Under the pieces are notes generated by a model that did no database searches, was not told the origin of the DNA, and saw nothing but the letters and a program-made list of their open reading frames with translations. Shown one piece after another: positions 48,340-60,536 of a stretch of DNA of 64,000 nucleotides (position 1 is its first letter; every line of letters begins with the position of its first letter). This DNA comes from Gordionus sp. m RMFG-2023 (lineage: Eukaryota; Nematomorpha; Gordioida; Chordodea; Parachordodidae), in the NCBI RefSeq assembly GCF_954871325.1, contig NC_088775.1, positions 83,739,561 to 83,803,560 on the forward strand, written 5' to 3'. A program made the translations under genes and the position numbers.

Positions 48340-50043
48340 TACCAGTGGACAGGTTTTTAGTTTACAAACCCTCCCTGCTAATGTTCTTAAATAAATTTAA
48401 ACCGCCGATCCACCCACCTGCCCGCTTAATATTTATAAAAAAAAATTAAACTATTACCGCCTATAAAAAATAAGTAATTCTTTCAATTTTTTTAAGTATC
48501 TAATAAAAAACATGATTCACTTTTAGAGTTATACCCTTGCAAAAAAGTTTACAATAATTACTATATTAAACATTAAATAAAACATTCAATTAAAATTACA
48601 AGGAAAAATAAAATATTTATGAAAACTAAAGAAATAATATTTTTGATATTATTTGTAATAATACAAATATAATAATGAATCCACATTTTTTGGATTCAAA
48701 TACGTTTTTTTGTTCCAAAAACCTTACAGCAATGTAAAATTCTTATTGGAATGGTCAATATTTTCATAGCTAATCTTAGTAGCTTTGGTAAATAAATCTT
48801 TCTCTTGTCGTTTTCACCAAAATAGGATATTCGTTTGAAGTATACCCTCTTTCTTAAGTGAAATCTTTAAATAAAAAATGAAACTATTAATAATAAATGA
48901 AAAAAGTAATTTAAAATTTTAATTAATTGTTTGTAAATTGTAAACTAAACTAAGTACCCTGAAATCTTACTAACAAATAAAATTCGTTACTTTAAGATTT
49001 AAATATTTGATTATTATTATGATCGGTGACATTTTTCTTTATTTTGCTATATATTGTTTTAATCTTTATTATATTTTTTACGCGTAATAATATGGCTGCA
49101 GTTGTTAAACGGCTCGTTTTGAACCGATTTTTAAAAACGGTTAACTCAATATTTTAACCAGAAAAATATTGCCCAAGCCTCGAGATTTCCCTAATATATG
49201 TCCAAACCTTTGTTCCTTCTATAAAAATCTTCAGGCTTGCGTAATATTATTCTAGATAAAATATTGAGTAGCCGTTTTTAAAAATTGGCTCAAAACGAGC
49301 CGTTTAACAACACTATATGATTGTGTAACAACAGAGTAAGTATTTGACTTTGAAATTAGTAAGATTCAGGATGAGTCCTATATTATTTTATTTTGAAGAA
49401 TTATTTATTATTTATCTTAATATATAAATAAAAGAGTAGATATTATAACTACGGAATTCATTATTATTTTTCTCTTCCATTTTATTTTAATAAAAAATTA
49501 TTCTTAATTATTTTTATTCTTAGAAAGGACACACAATAGTTATGTCTTTAGGTGCGGTGCTCTTCTCTGTACTAACTTCATCCTCCCATCTATGTGGCTT
49601 ACAATTGACGGGGTTGCTATGTTTTTCAAACTACACTATAATTTAATACCCTTTAATTGAATTCTCTTTGCTTTTAGGAAAATGGGTAATTCATTTGTTT
49701 TATTCTATGCAAATTAAATCCATCATCTTTCCTTTGTATTTTTTTTACATCATTAATGTCTTCCAACGACAATATACTCAGTTATCGGTATTTTGTTATT
49801 AAAAATGCAGAGCATATTTTTTTTAATGTTTATTTAAATGATTTTAAATAACAAATAAAAGTTGAACAATTTTTACCCCGCTTGCCAATTGTAAAAATTT
49901 TTTAATTCGTTGGCCTACCCATAGCTTAAATTTATTTTATATTATGCCCGCCTGCATACTCTTTAAAAATATTTGACCATAATCTGCCCATATACTTACG
50001 GGCTTGGGCGAACTGGTTAAAACCCCGCTCGTTGCAGACTCTA
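48340..50043. mobile_element. MITE family B copy, interrupted by family A
   Basis: The left part (about 48340-49090) matches the left half of the 661-bp family B element, with diverged TTTTTAGTTTACAAACCCTC, CCACCCACCTGCCCGCTTAA and TAAGTATCTAATAAAAA phrases. The right part (about 49820-50043) matches its right half and ends GCTCGTTGCAGACTCTA, the family terminus. A family A MITE lies between them, together with extra AT-rich DNA. It is older than the 23.4-kb copy. Confidence 0.6.
49099..49315. mobile_element. MITE family A copy, 217 bp, best-preserved arms
   Basis: The left arm GTTGTTAAACGGCTCGTTTT and the right arm AAAACGAGCCGTTTAACAAC are exact inverted repeats. The inner arms AACGGTTAACTCAATATTTTA and TAAAATATTGAGTAGCCGTT extend the pairing to about 55 bp. 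The core is CCTCGAGATTTCCC...CTTCAGGCTTGCGTAATATT. The right end CACTA fits TA-flanked insertion. Confidence 0.8.
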
Positions 50044-50455
50044 GAAGATAGCATAAAATAATAATAATTTATATGATTTTTCTCTTTATTTTATTTTATT
50101 TTTGAATAAGATATATAATTTATTAATTTTTTTATGAAGGGCACCCCCCCCCCCCATAGAAATATATCAATGGCGGTTAGACAGGGGCGTCACTCTTTAC
50201 AATCTCAGGGGCGTCAAGAAAATTTTAATTTTTAAGATTACCTTCCTACGAAGGTCGAGCCTCTGCACCTCCCTCCTCCTATAATTGGTACTGTTTATAA
50301 CATTAAAACACCAATTATTTTCTTGCCTTTTTCTGACCAATAAAAACGAATTTAAATTTGATTGATATTGCTGATTCGAATAGTTTATGTATATTGTGCA
50401 ATTTGCAATTTTCATTTGAATGCAGAATTTTTTTTAAAGAGATAATCTTTCATAT
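50044..50455. other. Short intergenic region upstream of the IMMP1L-like gene
   Basis: It holds a C run at 50144-50155 and a GGCGTCA-containing phrase repeated at about 50185 and 50210, which resembles transposon-end debris. No TATA box is obvious. Confidence 0.35.
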
Positions 50456-51025
50456 ATGAAGAATCTATTTAAAGCTGTAATAACTACTGTCCAAATAACT
50501 TCACTTATTCATATTTTAGTAAAATATGTAGGGAATATTGTTCAAGTTAAAAATTTTATTATTTGAAAATACGTTTTTATATATAAATTATATATTTATA
50601 ATGCACCTTATTAAATTTATTTATAGTGTAGTGGGTCTTCAATGCAGCCTACTATAAACACTGGAGATATTGTACTAGTCGAACATATATCTATATTGTT
50701 AAATAATATAGAAAAGTAATGATGATTTTTTGTTTTTATAATTTTTAAAAGAAATGATATAGTTATATCAAAATCACCTCAAAATCCTAACAATTATGTG
50801 TGTAAGAGGGTTATAGGCCTTGAAGGCGATTTACTTTACAATAATAATCATGTAATCAATTTATCTTTTTAATTTAATTATTTTTTCACAATATACTAGA
50901 TTTCAAAAGGTTATGTTTGGCTTGAAGGAGATAACAAAACTAACTCATTGGATTCACGAGTTTATGGCCAATTGCCTTATGGCTTGCTCTGTAGCAGAGT
51001 TATTATGAAAGTTTATCTAATTTAA
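50456..51025 (+). CDS. IMMP1L: Mitochondrial inner membrane protease subunit 1-like, complete
   Basis: This S26-family serine protease of the mitochondrial inner membrane, facing the intermembrane space, removes presequences from imported proteins. Four exons join in phase: 50456-50545, 50627-50715, 50752-50851 and 50900-51025, with GT-AG introns of only 81, 36 and 48 bp. The 134-residue product has an N-terminal hydrophobic helix (about 7-29, ITTVQITSLIHILVKYV), then CSGSSMQPTINTGDIVLVE with the catalytic Ser35, then VCKRVIGLEGD with the catalytic Lys78, then GYVWLEGDNKTNSLDSRVYG and PYGLLCSRVIMKVYLI. Each block lines up with remembered human IMMP1L (CSGPSMEPTI, ICKRVIGLEGD, GHVWLEGDNLQNSTDSRCYG, PYGLI). 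Human IMMP1L is 166 residues; the difference is a shorter N-terminus and no C-terminal tail. The donor at 50546 was chosen over one at 50519 because it retains KYVGNIVQ, matching human EYVGGVV. Confidence 0.93.
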
Positions 51026-51474
51026 GTATATATATATATTTATATCAATTTAGATATATCCTTTCTCATTTCAACACATTTAAATGTTCTCAAATCTATA
51101 ACAATTATTTATTAAATCTTTGACATAATTTTCCAATTACTAATTGGCATACAATATAACAAAAAATTGCTCATCATTTTATTTTATTATTATTTACACA
51201 AAATCTGCTAATGTTAAAAATGAAATATTTATTAAATAGAATTATATTTGATGCAAATATTTAAAAAATAATAAAGATATGTTAAAAGCTATCAAGGAAA
51301 GATCAAAGGTTTTTATTGATTTTTAAATAACTTCAAAATTTAATTTTATTTGTCAAGTAATCAAAAGTATTCATATAATTGAACAAAACTGTTTAAACAA
51401 AAAAGTATTTTAATTTCATTTTGTAAAGAGCACAATTGTTAACTTTATTTAAAATTGTTCTCAATTTTGACTGC
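51026..51474. other. No gene seen
   Basis: AT-rich 3' flank of the protease gene, up to the LINE fragment. Nothing is recognised. Confidence 0.45.
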
Positions 51475-51785
51475 ATATATTTTAAGTAGTTTAATGGTAG
51501 TGCCCATTAAGACTAAGTTAATGGTAAACAGACTTAGGTGGTATGGGCACCCAATGAGAAGGCCTATGAACTACATAGGAAATAAGGTTGAGAGTTTGGA
51601 AGTGATGGGCAAACGTAAAAGAGGAAGGCCAAAATTTCAATGGGGCCATAAAGTTAGAGCCAATATAAAGAAGTATAAATTAGATAAAAGATATTGTATG
51701 AATAACATAAAGTGGAGAGAGATGTTGAAGGAGCTTACCACCAGAAAAGGTGAAAGCTAAAGAGAAAAGAAAATTTTTAAATTTC
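51475..51785 (+). mobile_element. RTE-like LINE, 3' fragment
   Basis: The frame ends with VNRLRWYGHPMRRPMNYIGN, GKRKRGRPKFQWGHKV and KWREMLKELTTRKGES. This is the usual C-terminal signature of RTE-like non-LTR retrotransposons (LRWYGHxxR ... GKRxRGRPxxxW). It is a severely 5'-truncated copy of about 300 bp, with its tail AAAGAGAAAAGAAAA. The same family is present at 52.9-54.6 kb in the opposite orientation. Confidence 0.8.
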
Positions 51786-52914
51786 CCTTTAAGAAGATTT
51801 ACTAAATTTGGTCAAAATTATTTAAAAAAGAAACTAAAAAAAATTGTAATCCTGCCAGGCATAAAATTTTGATAGGTCTTTGTCTTTGGATTTAATAGTA
51901 GTTAAAATAATATTTATATTTAGCTTTTTTGGTCATATAGTGTTCTTTCTTCAGTCATTTGGCTTTTTCTTAGAAAACATAACCCACTTTTTTTATAATT
52001 CTAACTTGATATAAAAAGGACACTTTATGAATAAAAACAATATAAATGCAAATTATATTATATTGTTCAAAAAAAATAATTTTTTTCCGTCATAGCAGTT
52101 TAATTGTTCTAAATTCTTATCTTTAACTTAAAATTATAATTTTGAAAAAATGGAGAGAAGGGGGGGGGGGTTATTATTTTTTAAAATAGACCTGACTTGG
52201 CCACCATTTATGCCTGGTATAGACTGGGCCATGATTTGCAGATCTCTCAAAATTCTAACTTATTAAAATTACCTAAAATATGGTTTATTGAATAATGGAG
52301 TTTTAAGATTATGTATGATTATTATAATGTTATAAGAAAATAGTAATATATAATATAGAGCATATTGAAATTTTGAATCCCAATTCCCAAAATAAAGATT
52401 TGAGATCCAGAATCCTTTTTGGAAAAATATTTTTATGAGATTGGGGATCAGGGCTGTGACCCTATTAAACCCGAACCCTTTATTAAAATGTAAGGTTCAT
52501 CAATAACTTTTTTTAAAAATATTAAACTAAATTTTTAAAAACGTATAAATTATTTAGCATAAAGCATGATTTTTTAAAATATTTTTTTGTGAAAATTATT
52601 TTTCTTGGAATCCTTTTCATTATATTTAGATTGTTTGTAAAAATTTTAAAACTTTACCAAGCATATTTTGTAATTTTTTTTATAATAGAAATGTATAATA
52701 TATATTTTAGGAATATTTATTATTATATGTTGGATAAATAAATTAAATGTAAGACCAAAGAAAAGAATAAAATCATAAGGTAATATAGTTTTATTAAATG
52801 CAAGTTGCAATGTACTGTCAAAATTAGGTATAAAAAATCGATATTTAAATTTTAAAATCTCGATTTTTGGAAGATATATTCCCTTATGATTATACTAATA
52901 AATTAATCTTATTT
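51786..52914. other. No gene seen
   Basis: AT-rich DNA between two LINE tails. A G run lies at about 52160-52170. A short phrase near 52370-52500 resembles the palindromic repeat at 35.4 kb but is too decayed to call. Confidence 0.4.
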
Positions 52915-54560
52915 TATTTTTTTTCTCTTTAGCTTTCACCTTTTCTGGTGATAAGTTCCTTCAACATCTCTCTCCACCTTATGTTATTCATACAATCTCT
53001 TTTATCTAATTTATATTTCTTTATATTGGCTCTAACTTTATGGCTCCATTGAAGTTATGGCCCTCCTTTTTTACGTTTGTCCATCACTTCCAAACTCAAC
53101 CTTATTTCCTATGTAGTTCATAGGCCTTCTCATTGTGTGCCCATACCACCTAAGTCTGTTTATCATTAACTTAGTCTTAATGGGCACTACCTTTAAACTA
53201 CTTAGTATTCTTGCACTGGGCACTTTATCCTTTTTTGTAACCCCAGCAATCATCCTCAACATTCTCATCTCCATAATTTGTAGACTTCTCTCGTCTGATT
53301 CTTTGGTTGGCCATGTTTCCGAACTATATAGAATAGTTGGTTGTACTATGGAACTGTAAATTTTTCTCTTTAATTTGTATGGGATTCTTTTTCAAATAGC
53401 ACTCCAGATAAAGATCTAATTTTTAACCATCCTTGATTAATTTTACTCTTTATCTCTTTTTCTTTTGTGCCGTTTGTTTGTATAGTGGAGCCCAAATATT
53501 TGCAGCTTTCAATTGCCGATATCTGCAATTCATTTATATCAATACTCCATCTTCTATCACCATATACTCCGTCTTTTCTCTATTTACTTTTAGTCCGCGC
53601 TTTTCTAGGATATTTATCCAACTCACTAATCTTTCTTTCATTTCATCTTTGGATTCGGCAAGTATCACAATATCATCTGCAAATATAATATTCCACGGGA
53701 CTGTTTGAGGTTGCTTATACATCTATTACTGCAATGAAGAGAAGTGGGTTGAGAGCCGACCCTTGATGAACTCCTTCGGCTATTGTGAAGCTTGCTGAAG
53801 TACCTGTTGTGCTACGGACCATTGTTGTATGGCCCATATACATATCCTGTATTATTCTTATATATTTTTCGGAAACCTTTTTGTGGCGTAGCGCCCACCA
53901 GATAAGTTTTCTTGGGATTCTATCGAAGGCCTTTTCTAGATCGAGAAAGACCATGTGTAGCTTTTTGTTCTTTTCCCTGTATTTTTCACTCATTTGCCTA
54001 ATTGCGTGGATAGCATCAGTTGTTGATCTTCCAGGCATAAAACCAAACTGAGTCTCTCCTATTTCGATTATGTCTTAATCTTTTTTCTATTATTTTTTCG
54101 TATAGTTTTAGACAGTGTGACATTAGTTTTATGCCCCTGTAATTTTGACAATTGTGTTGATGCCCTTTATTTTTGAAGATAGGAACTAGATACTGCCTCC
54201 ATTTTTGGGGAACCTCTTGATTTCCAAGTATTTTATTGCTCAGATTTCTGAGGAGATGTATTCTATCATCTCCTAGTGCTTTAAGGCTTTCTTTTGGAAT
54301 ATCGTCTGGACCCCTAGCTTTGTTGTTTTTCATATGCTTGAGGCATGTGATTTTTTCTTGTTCTGTTATAGGTTGTGCAAGGTTTTGACATGGGGAGTGT
54401 TCGTCTAGATGTAGTATGTGTGGATTAAAGTTGAGAAGCTCCTGAAAATATTCTTTCCATCTATTCATTATTTCTTTTTCCTTTATTATCAATTTCCGAT
54501 CTTTATTTTTGATTACTTTCGGAGCTCCGTTTATATTCCTAAGAAAAAACTTTTAAAACG
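52915..54560 (-). mobile_element. RTE-like LINE, 5'-truncated reverse transcriptase copy
   Basis: The minus strand gives, in order: WKEYFQELLN, NNKARGPDDIPKE, VPIFKNKGHQHNCQNYRGIK (fingers), FLDLEKAFDRIPR and EGVHQGSALNP (palm), NIIFADDIVILAE (FADD catalytic box), NREKTEYMV, LRMIAGVTKKDKV and NRLRWYGHTMRRPMNYIGN. The 3' end runs into AAAGAGAAAAAAAAT. The upstream apurinic endonuclease domain is absent, as in a 5'-truncated insertion. There are frame changes near 54030 and 53718, a stop after the EYMV segment and more decay in the last 300 bp, so it cannot encode a working enzyme. The domain style (LEKAFDR, VHQGSAL, LRWYGH) fits the RTE group. Confidence 0.88.
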
Positions 54561-56816
54561 TCTGTTTCTGTTATTATTTCATTTTATAAGTTTTTATTTT
54601 TCTGGACCACGAACCCGAACCTGGAATCGACGATACTAATAAAAAATGCGACCTCAATTTAAACAAAGGATACGTTATGTTTTTTTTTATTTAAAAAAAA
54701 GTACGACAAAACGCAACGTTCAATTTGTGTGCACTTTATAGTAGCATTTCTAAGTTTAGATTAATAGTTTGCAAATATTTTGAAAGAACGCTATTTTCTA
54801 ATCGCTCACAGATTAATATAAAATTAAAACTTTTTCATTATATTCTTCATGAATAATGTAAAACATATGGACGGTAGTGAATAATATATGGGTTACCAAC
54901 CTGGTTGGCATAAATTTTTTAGTGTTTTAAGATTTTAGAAGGTTCAAAATCTTTAATTTATTCCATTAAGTATGAAGATGTGATTTTCTTTTTAACAATG
55001 ACATAAAAATAAAGGATTTTTGGATAATGTTCCTAGTAAACTCATTTATGACAAGATTCAAATTATGTGCTGCAACAATGTATTAATTCACCATAACTAT
55101 GAATATAATTTAAACGGTTGCTTTTAAGCAATAATTAATATTTTGATAAATAATTATTAAATGGACAGGGTTTCCCTGCTTTTAATTCCGTTTCTACCTT
55201 TAACCTGTAATAAAATTAATTTGGTTCTATTTATTTCCTTTTTATACTATTAAGAATCTCGTGACTCACTTTTAAGAAAAAAATTTCTAAAAACTTATAA
55301 TTGTATGCTTACAATTTCACATTCGAGGGATATAAACTAACGATATATAATATAATATACAAATAGTATGTATATATTAATTATAAAAATTAATACACTA
55401 TATAATGTTTAAACGTTTACATGTATTAATTTTGGTGAAAATCTATAAACGGTTATATTATTTTTGTGTAATAACCTACTTTTGAAATCGACCCTTATAT
55501 CGTTGTTCTTGGGTTAATGGGTTAAGTCTTTCCTTGTTTTTTTTACTCGGTAAATATTTCGCCGGTCTTACTAACACTTTAGCCGGTGTAATTACTTTTA
55601 TCTATTTACTTTGTGGATTGATGGGGATCTAAAAATGTTTAATATAGGAGTGCCTAACATCCCCGCAGGGAGGCTAGCCCAGTTTTTTACAGATACCATG
55701 CTTTCTATGCCTTAACACTGTACCCTCTGGTAAAAATAGAAAATGATTTAATTTTAAAGGGATACTGATAATGTATTAAGATAGTCCTTCCCTCCAAGGG
55801 GCTTGTTATTCATCTAGGCGCGACATCTGAACTGTATAGTTCAATGGGGTCAAGGGTTGAAAAGATACCGGCTAATTACATGAAAAGCAATAGTGCCTTC
55901 ACAATTTTGCATTCCTCAAGAGTCCATCCATGATGTAGAGTGGTGATGGCTTGGAGATGCATATAACAGATTGACTTTTCGATTTCCTAGTGTGGTTCGT
56001 TTAACATGCGCTTAAATCATTCAATGAATAAGTTTAATTATTTTAAAAAAATTCAAGCGTTTGTAATTAATAATTTTTGATTTTTAAATGATTAATTTCG
56101 AGAATTTTCCAGTATATTAATAAATATAATAAGAGCAATTTCTCAATAATGCCAACGTATCATTTTTAGCTGTAGTGTTGATTCCTCAATGTTTCCCTTT
56201 ATATTGTTTTTGATATTATTATTACTTCCATCTGATGTGTTTCGTTTATTTTCCAATAAATTCTTAATTTAATTCTTGTGATTACAAAAAAAAAATTTTA
56301 ATTTGTTGATTATTTGAAATTTTTGGCTATGAATACTTTTTTATAATTTTTTAGATACCAGTAAATACAAGATACTCTTGAAAATTTTTATCAGCGATGC
56401 AAGATATAAATAGAAAAAAATTACGATACTTTCATATACATACAAGTAAAGATTAAATCTTTATATGCTATTTTAACAACCTTATATTATGTACAGAATA
56501 TTCCTTACATAAAATTATGATAAATATTTTTTTTAAAATAGTTCTAAAGGAAATTCTATATGATTTATTTTAATAATTCTATTAATTTATATAATATAAT
56601 TTACTTCGATTAAACTATAAAACATTCTAAAAGAAGGCTAAGAAAATATTTAAATTATTTTTATCTAAAACTCATTTGTATATTAATATAGCGTGTTCAT
56701 CATATTATTTAAAAAATTAGTTGGTAATGGGTAGCATAAATCAATGATTATATAATACCACCATGATAAGAGTGGGAAGGCCAGGAAAAATTAGTGAATT
56801 ACACCCACATGCCTAA
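54561..56816. other. No gene seen
   Basis: Mostly AT-rich. 55640-55990 is clearly less AT-rich (CATCCCCGCAGGGAGGCTAG; GGCGCGACATCTGAACTG) but shows no long frame. It may be an unrecognised repeat or noncoding RNA, and is unassigned. Confidence 0.4.
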
Positions 56817-58181
56817 CTAGAGAAATATAGAACGACATCTCTGAATTGCATAATGGCGATAAATATCGTTGAACGCGAAATTAATAAAGAAGGTACAACT
56901 TATATAAAAGAATTCCAGCATATTCAAAATAGTGTGCCATATTAAAATATCCCTCGATGTTAATCTCCTGATCAACAAATCCATCATGGCTTGAGATATC
57001 GAGATGGGCAGCAGGAGTACCACAAATTCTATGCTAAGTATAAATATTGTTTTTAAATGTTGTTTTCTCTCTTTCAAAATCCTTCGCTGGTAACGTGATG
57101 AATCGCGAAACCCGCTTCCTTCGCTGCGAGAAGTCCTATTTACATTCCTAGGCCTTACCGTATGGGCCTTCCTAAGTATCATAGTCTTGAGTATAATTAT
57201 GGCGATGAACGGAAATATTTTTGTGAATAATTCTCTACAAACTTGGTACGCAACCCAGAGTTCTTTTAAAATGGGTTTACGTACACGTTTAATGACTTGA
57301 GTGTGAAAGATGATGGGATTCGACAAGTTTGCCGAAAATTGTGACTTGTGAAAATATGTGTGGTTACCATCTAAACTATGAAATAAGTAATCGTTCGATT
57401 TGTAGGGGCAAATAGGGATGGTTATCATTTCTGACCAATTAAAAGTTGGAATGTACCATATAAAACCGTAAACAAAACAAATCACAATCATTATTCTTAC
57501 GTTCCTTAGGGTGAAAATTCTTTTATAAGAAAATGGAAAATTAATAGCTATCATTTGACTCAGGAAAAATAACACGTATATCATAAAGCCAAGAATTATA
57601 AAAGGATTCGTGGAAGGGAAATGAATTTTTGAAGTATAAAATGTCCACCCGAAATCATCTATCCACGAGGAAGATATAGATCGATTTTTTCTAGGGTCTA
57701 TATAAATTTTTATTACTCGACCGATCTCAAAGATTTCCAATAGCCTCACTCCTAACGCCCTAAATACATTGAATAGATTCACCACAAAAAACCATTTTAA
57801 CAAGTACTGATTTATATTAGTAAGCCGCCTTATTTTATATCCTTGAATGGATAAATTTTGAGCCTGTAAACGTTTTCTGATCCCAATTTCATCCTTAGAA
57901 TTCGGGGAGTGATAAAGCGAGCTTTCGGACAATGCAATGACTGGCACTTGTCCTTGGGCAGAAACTCCATTAAAAGTCATAACGGAATTTGGAATAAGCT
58001 TTTTAAATAGCATCTTGACATGATACTTGTTTACGCGAGTTGCGACTATAAACCCCAGAGTGTTTCCTAGGACACCCAAAATAAAGAGAATCGAACCGCA
58101 ATATTTGTAAATGGCAATATACCTAGGATCGAAATTGAATAAATCAAATAGGACAGTGCAGTTTAGCAGTAATACAGTCAT
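56817..58181 (-). CDS. Rhodopsin-type G-protein-coupled receptor, intact, intronless paralogue
   Basis: A single frame of 454 residues starts at an ATG, collinear with the receptor at 36.8-38.2 kb and clearly homologous throughout. Shared blocks include YKY(C/G)GSILFI(L/M)GV(L/I)GNTLG in helix 1, TNINQYLLKWFF and NLFNVFRALGVRLLE in helix 2, SSSWIDDFGW before helix 3, MIYVLFFLSQMIAINFPFSY after helix 3 (SQM in place of DRY), VICFVYGFIWYIPTFNW in helix 4, ELFTKIFPFIAIIILK in helix 5, FVVLLLPISISQ in helix 6 and FINFAFNDIYRH in helix 7. The long loop between helices 1 and 2 and the third cytoplasmic loop are the most diverged parts. There is an NCT glycosylation site at residues 7-9. Ligand and G-protein coupling are unknown. 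It lies about 2.4 kb from a decayed third copy in divergent orientation. Confidence 0.85.
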   Translation of the reverse strand: MTVLLLNCTVLFDLFNFDPRYIAIYKYCGSILFILGVLGNTLGFIVATRVNKYHVKMLFKKLIPNSVMTFNGVSAQGQVPVIALSESSLYHSPNSKDEIGIRKRLQAQNLSIQGYKIRRLTNINQYLLKWFFVVNLFNVFRALGVRLLEIFEIGRVIKIYIDPRKNRSISSSWIDDFGWTFYTSKIHFPSTNPFIILGFMIYVLFFLSQMIAINFPFSYKRIFTLRNVRIMIVICFVYGFIWYIPTFNWSEMITIPICPYKSNDYLFHSLDGNHTYFHKSQFSANLSNPIIFHTQVIKRVRKPILKELWVAYQVCRELFTKIFPFIAIIILKTMILRKAHTVRPRNVNRTSRSEGSGFRDSSRYQRRILKERKQHLKTIFILSIEFVVLLLPISISQAMMDLLIRRLTSRDILIWHTILNMLEFFYISCTFFINFAFNDIYRHYAIQRCRSIFL

Positions 58182-60536
58182 GATTTGATTGATCGCGAAA
58201 AATAAGTCGATTTTTTAAATATTTTTTATCAGTGTTAGTTGATAGTATTTTATGGTAAAAAAATAATTAAAACATATTGAGGATCTATTTAAATAATATA
58301 AATATAAGCCTAATGATTTTTAATTTCATTTTTATTATTGCATTTATATTTTAAAGGAATCAGAAGAATTTATTGTTTATTTTCCTAAAAAAAATAGTTA
58401 AGATTTTTATTGAAAAAATTTCCTATTTCCTATGAAGTGTCGTGCTCAGATTGACTGAGGGGCTTTAAAAAACGAAAACGAAATGGTGAATTTTAGCTTC
58501 CTGAAGGCTAAGGAAAAAAAGATAAGATTGAAAGATTAAATAAATGTGTTAGTTTAGGTTAAAAAGGTTTAGTGAGATATGGGGTAGGGTTAAAATATAA
58601 TTAAAATATTATTTTCAATGCTATCCAAAATAAGGTCCTTGAGTTCAAATCCTTGTCAGGGAATTCCCTTTTCTTTTTAATTCATAATTTATGAGAATAT
58701 AGGGCTGGCAACAATACCAATATAAAATTAGATATTGATATTTCCCGCCTACTTTGGCGAATCTTGAGGCAGTAATATAATTTCGAGTTAAAGTCTTTAT
58801 TTATTTACCAAGTGATATATATTTTTTTGTTATAATTTTCCGCAAAAATATCTTTTTTAGGATAGTCTAACAGATATAGCTAATACCTTTCATGTTTATT
58901 TATTAATTATAAGGAGGAGCTTGGAACAGAACGTTCTCATTACTTTCCGAGAACATAACTTGGGGAATATTATGAGCATACAACGATATTAAAAATTTAA
59001 TTTATTACATAATTTTATATAATGGTTCATTCATAAATATTCGATTTTTTTTCTTTTTAATTCCAATTTTCGCTTCACATAATAATAATATTATCCATTA
59101 TTTAGTATCATTATGTAATTTTAAGAGCTAAGACTATAATATTTATCCATATTTGAAATAAACTATCTTATTTCAAAATTAATATTTGCAAAATAAAAAA
59201 ATGTTATAAAACTAGTATTGAAAAGTATTTTTCGACCCTCAAATTTATGTTAACGTCATCATTGCACAAAATATAAATGACAAACTTTTAGAAAATGTCT
59301 TAAAGTATATAGTGTAGAATAAATATATACAATAAAGTAGAAATAAAATTAGATATTTATGGGAAAGCTTTCCGGAAAGTTCCCAAACACGGAACGTTGG
59401 GCACGACTAAAACGGAGCAGGAAGATAAAATTGCCTTTGTTCAGGGTCCCTGAATAAATTTTACTTAAATTATAGATGGCAGTAAATATTTACCAAATGA
59501 TACAGCCACCAGATTTGATAATTAATTTTTTTTTAAATATATATCAAAAAAGAAATATTTTTTTTAAAAATCTTATAATGATGCAAGCCGTTTTTTAAAA
59601 AATATTTAATTCGTGTGCAATTGAGCTTTTTTTATCCTAGATGGTATGGGATTACGAAAAAGAATAATACTGAGAGTTATGCTACTTTATAAAAATATTT
59701 ATAGCAAGTAAACCATAATTATTAGAGGAAAAAAAATGTCTGTTTATCTATTATGCGAAAAAAGTATTTATTAATTTCTTAGTTTTCTTATTCTAATTAT
59801 TTTTAATATAATTTAATTATATTAAAGATCAAAAACCATCCATTATTAAATTAGATTTATAAGAAATAACAGTTATAAAACTTATATCGCTTTTATTATT
59901 TAACATATCCAGTAAATTTAATTTTAATGTTATAAGAAAAGAAATCAAAACTTAATTTATAACAGTATAAAAATAATTTAAAACTGCAGTATTTTTCCAG
60001 TTTAACTTCATATCTTCACTAAGTAAAAAAATTTCCTAAGCAAGTGATATGGTCTTTTTCCATAAATTTGGAGTTCGCGACATTCTCAATTTCATTATAC
60101 CTTTATCATAACTAGGAGCATTTTAAATATTGATGATCGATAAAATTTTCCTTATATTTTTTTTTAAACTCTTTTAATTAAGTAAAATTAAATTATAATT
60201 TTTTTTGATTAGAAAAAATTATAAATAATTACCATTATACGCAAAATATTATTTGGGTTTGAGATATAAACAATGATAAATAGGGAAATTAAATTCATTT
60301 AAAAAAATATATATCTATCTCTTCAAAAAAAAAGGGAAAGACTTCTTAATTAATTGCAATTAAGATATATAAACAATTTAAAAAATATTAATTGCATTTA
60401 AAAAAGCTTTTTCTTTGCGTATCCTTCACAATTATATTAATATTCTCTATAAATCCCAATTAATATCTTAATAGCACGAAGGAAAATTGTTTAATATAAT
60501 ATTTGCATCCACACGTTAATGTACACAAACACAGGT
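58182..60536. other. No gene seen
   Basis: AT-rich DNA between the divergent receptor copies. At about 58634-58650 a weak B-box-like GAGTTCAAATCCT occurs without a convincing A box. No other feature is recognised. Confidence 0.4.

Noticed and set aside
58560-58680. Possible tRNA gene around GAGTTCAAATCCT
   Set aside because: There is a B-box-like phrase, but no acceptable A box at tRNA spacing and no foldable cloverleaf.
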